Source: a bacterium
Lineage (GTDB): Bacteria > Patescibacteriota > Patescibacteriia > CAIQCM01
Assembly (NCBI GenBank): GCA_023246535.1
Contig: JAHFIF010000003.1
Span: forward strand, 1 to 7,382
DNA length: 7,382 bases
Direction of reading: 5' to 3'
The translations under genes were made by a program, and so were the position numbers. The stretch's first letter is position 1, and the number at the start of each line of letters is the position of its first letter. This document shows, in pieces, positions 5,608 to 7,382 of the stretch. The notes beneath the pieces were generated by a model that was not told where the DNA came from, searched no databases, and saw nothing but the letters and a program-made list of their open reading frames with translations.

Positions 5608-6782
5608 AAATCCTCATCGTCAACAATTTGTACCCGCCGCACAGCCGCGGGGGAGCGGAGAGCGCGGTCGCGAACGAAGCGCGGTCGCTATCCGCGCTCG
5701 GCCATGAGGTTTCGGTGCTGACCACCGCGCCGTTCGTCGGCTGGCGATCGCTGGGCGTGAGCGAATGGAAGGAAGACGGCATTCGCGTCTTTCGGTTTTT
5801 TCCGTTGAATTTTTTTTGGTACCGGAACGACCACAAACACAACGCCTTGGTCCGCGCTCTTTGGTATATTGGAAATTTTTGGGGCGGCCACCCGGTCCGC
5901 GTTTTTAAAAAAGTGGTGAAAACGGTCGGCCCCGACGCCATTCATTTGCACAACATTAACGGCATTTCGTACCGGCTGCCCAAAGTTTGCGACAAACTTA
6001 AAGTGCCGACGGTCTTTACGGTCCATGCCGTGCATTACGCCGTGCCGTCGGGGGTGATCATCCGCGGCCAAAAGCCTTCGATCTGGTTCAAACCGTTCGC
6101 TTGGATTCTAAAACGCAAATTGCATTCGCGCGCCACCGTGACCGCGCCGTCGCAATGGCTGTTGGATTTTTACGCCGCGCGCGGATTTTTCAAAGGACAA
6201 AAGACGGCGGTCGTGATCAATCCTTTGCCGTCGCTTTCGGCGCCCCCGGCCGCGCCCGCGCCGCAGGCCGTCCGCCGTTTCCTTTTTGTCGGCCAGCTTG
6301 AATCGTATAAAGGATTAAACCTGATGCTCGCCGCCCTTTCGCGGCTCCCTGACGACATGCGCTGGCAGCTGGACATTGTCGGCGACGGCAGCATGATGCC
6401 GCTGCTGCGCCGCCAACGCGACCAGCACATCAGCCTGCGCGGCAAACTGCCGCCCGAGGACGTGGCCCGCACCTACGCGAACGCCACCGTCCTGATCGTG
6501 CCGTCGCTTTGCGAGGAGAACGCACCCATGGTCATTGCCGAGGCGGCTGCTTGCGGTTTGCCGGCGGTCGCCGCCGCGATCGGCGGCATCCCTGAGATGG
6601 TCAAGGATGAAGAGAACGGTTTGCTCTTCAATCCCGGAGACGCCGACGGTTTGGCGCTGCAGCTGCGCCGCATCGACGAACACCCCGAAATCCTCGAGCC
6701 GATGCGCCAAAAAGCGATCGCCGCCGCCGCTCACCATGCGCCGGAACGGGTGGCGGGGGAGTACTTGAAGTTGTTTCGATGA
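5604..6782 (+). CDS. GT4-family glycosyltransferase
   Basis: 392 aa, GT-B fold, family GT4 (retaining, nucleotide-sugar dependent). The N-terminal acceptor domain starts MKILIVNNLYPPHSRGGAE, with the glycine pair typical of the family at 16-17. The C-terminal donor domain starts near FLFVGQLESYKGLN and holds PSLCEENAPMVIAEAAACGLP, where E305 and E313 form the EX7E motif, then GGIPEMVKDEENGLLFNPGD. Such enzymes act at the cytoplasmic face of the membrane on lipid-linked or surface-glycan acceptors. Its sugar and acceptor cannot be read from the sequence. It is the last gene of the plus-strand cluster, 76 bp after murG, and its stop codon runs into a terminator hairpin. The start is the first ATG of the frame and matches the normal family N-terminus. 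It has no Shine-Dalgarno, and its ATG sits in the heptamer-repeat hairpin. Confidence 0.88.
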   Translation: MKILIVNNLYPPHSRGGAESAVANEARSLSALGHEVSVLTTAPFVGWRSLGVSEWKEDGIRVFRFFPLNFFWYRNDHKHNALVRALWYIGNFWGGHPVRVFKKVVKTVGPDAIHLHNINGISYRLPKVCDKLKVPTVFTVHAVHYAVPSGVIIRGQKPSIWFKPFAWILKRKLHSRATVTAPSQWLLDFYAARGFFKGQKTAVVINPLPSLSAPPAAPAPQAVRRFLFVGQLESYKGLNLMLAALSRLPDDMRWQLDIVGDGSMMPLLRRQRDQHISLRGKLPPEDVARTYANATVLIVPSLCEENAPMVIAEAAACGLPAVAAAIGGIPEMVKDEENGLLFNPGDADGLALQLRRIDEHPEILEPMRQKAIAAAAHHAPERVAGEYLKLFR

Positions 6783-6808
6783 AATCGCCAGTTTGGCGCG
6801 ATTTTCTT
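6782..6808 (+). terminator. Rho-independent terminator of the wall-gene cluster
   Basis: AAATCGC (6782-6788) pairs with GCGATTT (6798-6804), with a possible inner CGCCA/TGGCG pairing as an alternative, followed by TTTTCTT. The stem begins at the last base of the GT4 stop codon. Confidence 0.7.
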
Positions 6809-6835
6809 CACTTGCGCGCCGCCGCCGTTAGCCCC

Positions 6836-6864
6836 TTGATTTAATCGGTAAAATGCGATATTAT
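6836..6864 (+). promoter_or_regulatory. Sigma-70-type promoter upstream of tRNA-Lys
   Basis: TTGATT (6836-6841), a 17-base spacer and TATTAT (6859-6864) match the -35 and -10 consensus at four and five of six positions. Transcription would start near 6871 and read through the stem-loop run into the tRNA. It lies just after the preceding operon's terminator, as expected for a new transcription unit. Confidence 0.6.
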
Positions 6865-6882
6865 CTTCTTCACATACTTGTT

Positions 6883-6995
6883 TTTGATTATCAAATTACC
6901 TTCCCGCAAAGCGGGAATTAATACGCCCTGGTATCATCGGATACCAAGGCTCGTTCGGAGAAAGCATAAAAACATCGGTTTTTCTGCTTTACTCC
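6883..6995 (+). other. Run of stem-loops in the leader of tRNA-Lys; possible structured RNA
   Basis: Four inverted repeats follow the promoter. TTTGAT/ATCAAA lies at 6883-6895 with a one-base centre. TTCCCGC-AAA-GCGGGAA lies at 6901-6917. GCC.TGGTATC-ATCG-GATACCA.GGC lies at 6925-6950 with one mismatch. The last, 6957-6995, pairs GGAG, AAAGCA and AAAAAC with GTTTTT, TGCTTT and CTCC around an ATCG loop, with one mismatch and one bulge. The last two share the closed loop C-ATCG-G. No credible coding frame covers the stretch. I do not recognise a known riboswitch, 6S RNA, tmRNA or RNase P RNA. It may be a separate small RNA or a processed 5' leader of the tRNA. Confidence 0.5.
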
Positions 6996-7002
6996 TCATT
7001 TC

Positions 7003-7078
7003 GCCCTGGTAGCTCAGTGGTTAGAGCGTCGGCCTTTTAAGCCGAGCGTCGTGAGTTCGATTCTCACCCGGGGCACCA
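7003..7078 (+). tRNA. tRNA-Lys, anticodon TTT
   Basis: A full 76-nt cloverleaf. Acceptor GCCCTGG (7003-7009) pairs with CCGGGGC (7068-7074) with one G-U pair. The D stem is GCTC/GAGC. The anticodon stem TCGGC/GCCGA encloses loop CTTTTAA with anticodon TTT at 7036-7038. The T arm is GTGAG-TTCGATT-CTCAC. The discriminator is A7075 and CCA is encoded at 7076-7078. It decodes AAA and AAG. Confidence 0.96.
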
Positions 7079-7110
7079 AAAATACCCATCTTAACGATGG
7101 GTATTTTTGT
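7078..7110 (+). terminator. Strong intrinsic terminator after tRNA-Lys
   Basis: A perfect 13-bp inverted repeat, AAAAATACCCATC (7078-7090) and GATGGGTATTTTT (7096-7108), with a 5-nt loop and a T-rich end. It starts at the final A of the tRNA CCA end. The flanking A and T runs could let it work in both directions. Confidence 0.88.
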
Positions 7111-7127
7111 ATCCTTTCGCTCAAAAA

Positions 7128-7136
7128 TGTTATCAT
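7128..7136 (+). promoter_or_regulatory. Extended -10 promoter of the lipoprotein gene
   Basis: TGTTATCAT is an extended -10 box (TG, one base, TATCAT, five of six to consensus). A weak -35, TTGTAT, lies at 7107-7112 with an 18-base spacer. The predicted transcript would start near 7143, giving a leader of about 24 bases. Confidence 0.5.
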
Positions 7137-7141
7137 GATGG

Positions 7142-7156
7142 CGTAATAAAATTACG
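7142..7156 (+). promoter_or_regulatory. Small inverted repeat at the predicted transcript start
   Basis: CGTAAT-AAA-ATTACG is a perfect 6-bp inverted repeat with a 3-base centre. It sits at the predicted +1, 10 bases before the ATG at 7167. It could be an operator or a 5' mRNA hairpin. No Shine-Dalgarno is seen between it and the start. Confidence 0.35.
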
Positions 7157-7166
7157 ACCTTAGCGT

Positions 7167-7382
7167 ATGAAAAAGACTTTTTCGATCATCGGGGCTTTGG
7201 CGGCGGTGGTTTTGCTCGGCGCCGGGTGTGCGCGGCCGACGACTCCCGCGCCGGCATCCGGTTCGGGCGCGGCGTCGCCGGCTACCGGCGCGGCCGCCGA
7301 GCCGAAGAATGCCGTGGCGGCTCCGACCAGCACGACGTATCGGTATCCGGTTTGGGGCTTTAGCGTGCAAATTCCCAACGCG
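7167..7382 (+). CDS. Putative secreted lipoprotein, N-terminal part only
   Basis: 72 codons are visible and the frame is open at the window end. The N-terminus, MKKTFSIIGALAAVVLLGAGC, is a signal peptide with a positive start, a hydrophobic core and a cysteine at position 21. The lipobox is imperfect, with Gly rather than Leu at -3 (GAGC). After the cysteine comes a low-complexity linker of about 35 residues rich in Ala, Pro, Gly, Ser and Thr, as seen in lipoproteins held away from the membrane. A folded part begins with TYRYPVWGFSVQIPN. That resembles the start of PsbP-like or other small extracytoplasmic domains (Y..P..GFS...P), but too little is present to assign a family. It follows its own promoter after the tRNA terminator and is unlikely to be cotranscribed with the wall genes. 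Confidence 0.7.
   Translation, partial: MKKTFSIIGALAAVVLLGAGCARPTTPAPASGSGAASPATGAAAEPKNAVAAPTSTTYRYPVWGFSVQIPNA

Noticed and set aside
6836..7002. Small protein gene or known riboswitch upstream of tRNA-Lys
   Set aside because: No reading frame with a start signal covers the stretch, and the stem-loops do not match a riboswitch, T-box, 6S or tmRNA pattern that I know.
7152..7378. Minus-strand frames at the right end
   Set aside because: They lie opposite the signal peptide and Ala/Pro-rich linker of the lipoprotein gene and are Arg- or Ala-rich shadows without motifs.

Overview
The window looks like a piece of a bacterial chromosome carrying a compact cell-wall gene cluster. The organism is most likely a member of the Candidate Phyla Radiation (Patescibacteria, perhaps Parcubacteria). 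This is inferred from the divergent MurC and MurG motifs (GANGKSTTT; GGGTLGP and HQQD), which match what I recall of that group, from the short genes with tiny spacers or overlaps, and from the weak use of Shine-Dalgarno sites. Coding DNA is GC-rich, and TGA is used as a stop, so the standard code fits. No species assignment is possible from the sequence alone.

Layout. Bases 1-881 (minus strand) hold most of an HD-domain phosphohydrolase whose 3' end lies beyond the window. A divergent spacer of about 100 bp follows. On the plus strand come murC, an ftsW/rodA-type SEDS gene and a zinc-ribbon methyltransferase, joined by TAATG and ATGA overlaps. Next are murG and a GT4 glycosyltransferase, ending at a hairpin terminator (about 6782-6808). 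Bases 6836-7110 hold a good promoter, a run of stem-loops, tRNA-Lys(TTT) and a strong terminator. At the right edge starts a putative lipoprotein gene, cut by the window end.

Function. MurC adds L-Ala to UDP-MurNAc, MurG makes lipid II, and the SEDS protein polymerises lipid II. The methyltransferase and GT4 enzyme probably act on a surface glycan or wall-linked sugar, but their substrates are unknown.

Most unusual. The two spacers flanking murG (4371-4447 and 5524-5607) are each built, from stop codon to next start codon, of 7-nt units in unbroken phase: 11 units of a TTTAATG type and 12 units of a TTAGGGA type. In each, the left units are complementary to the right units, so the spacer folds into long hairpins. 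The unit sequences differ, but period, length and inverted layout are the same. I do not recognise this as a named element. The stem-loop run upstream of tRNA-Lys is a second candidate for an undescribed RNA.
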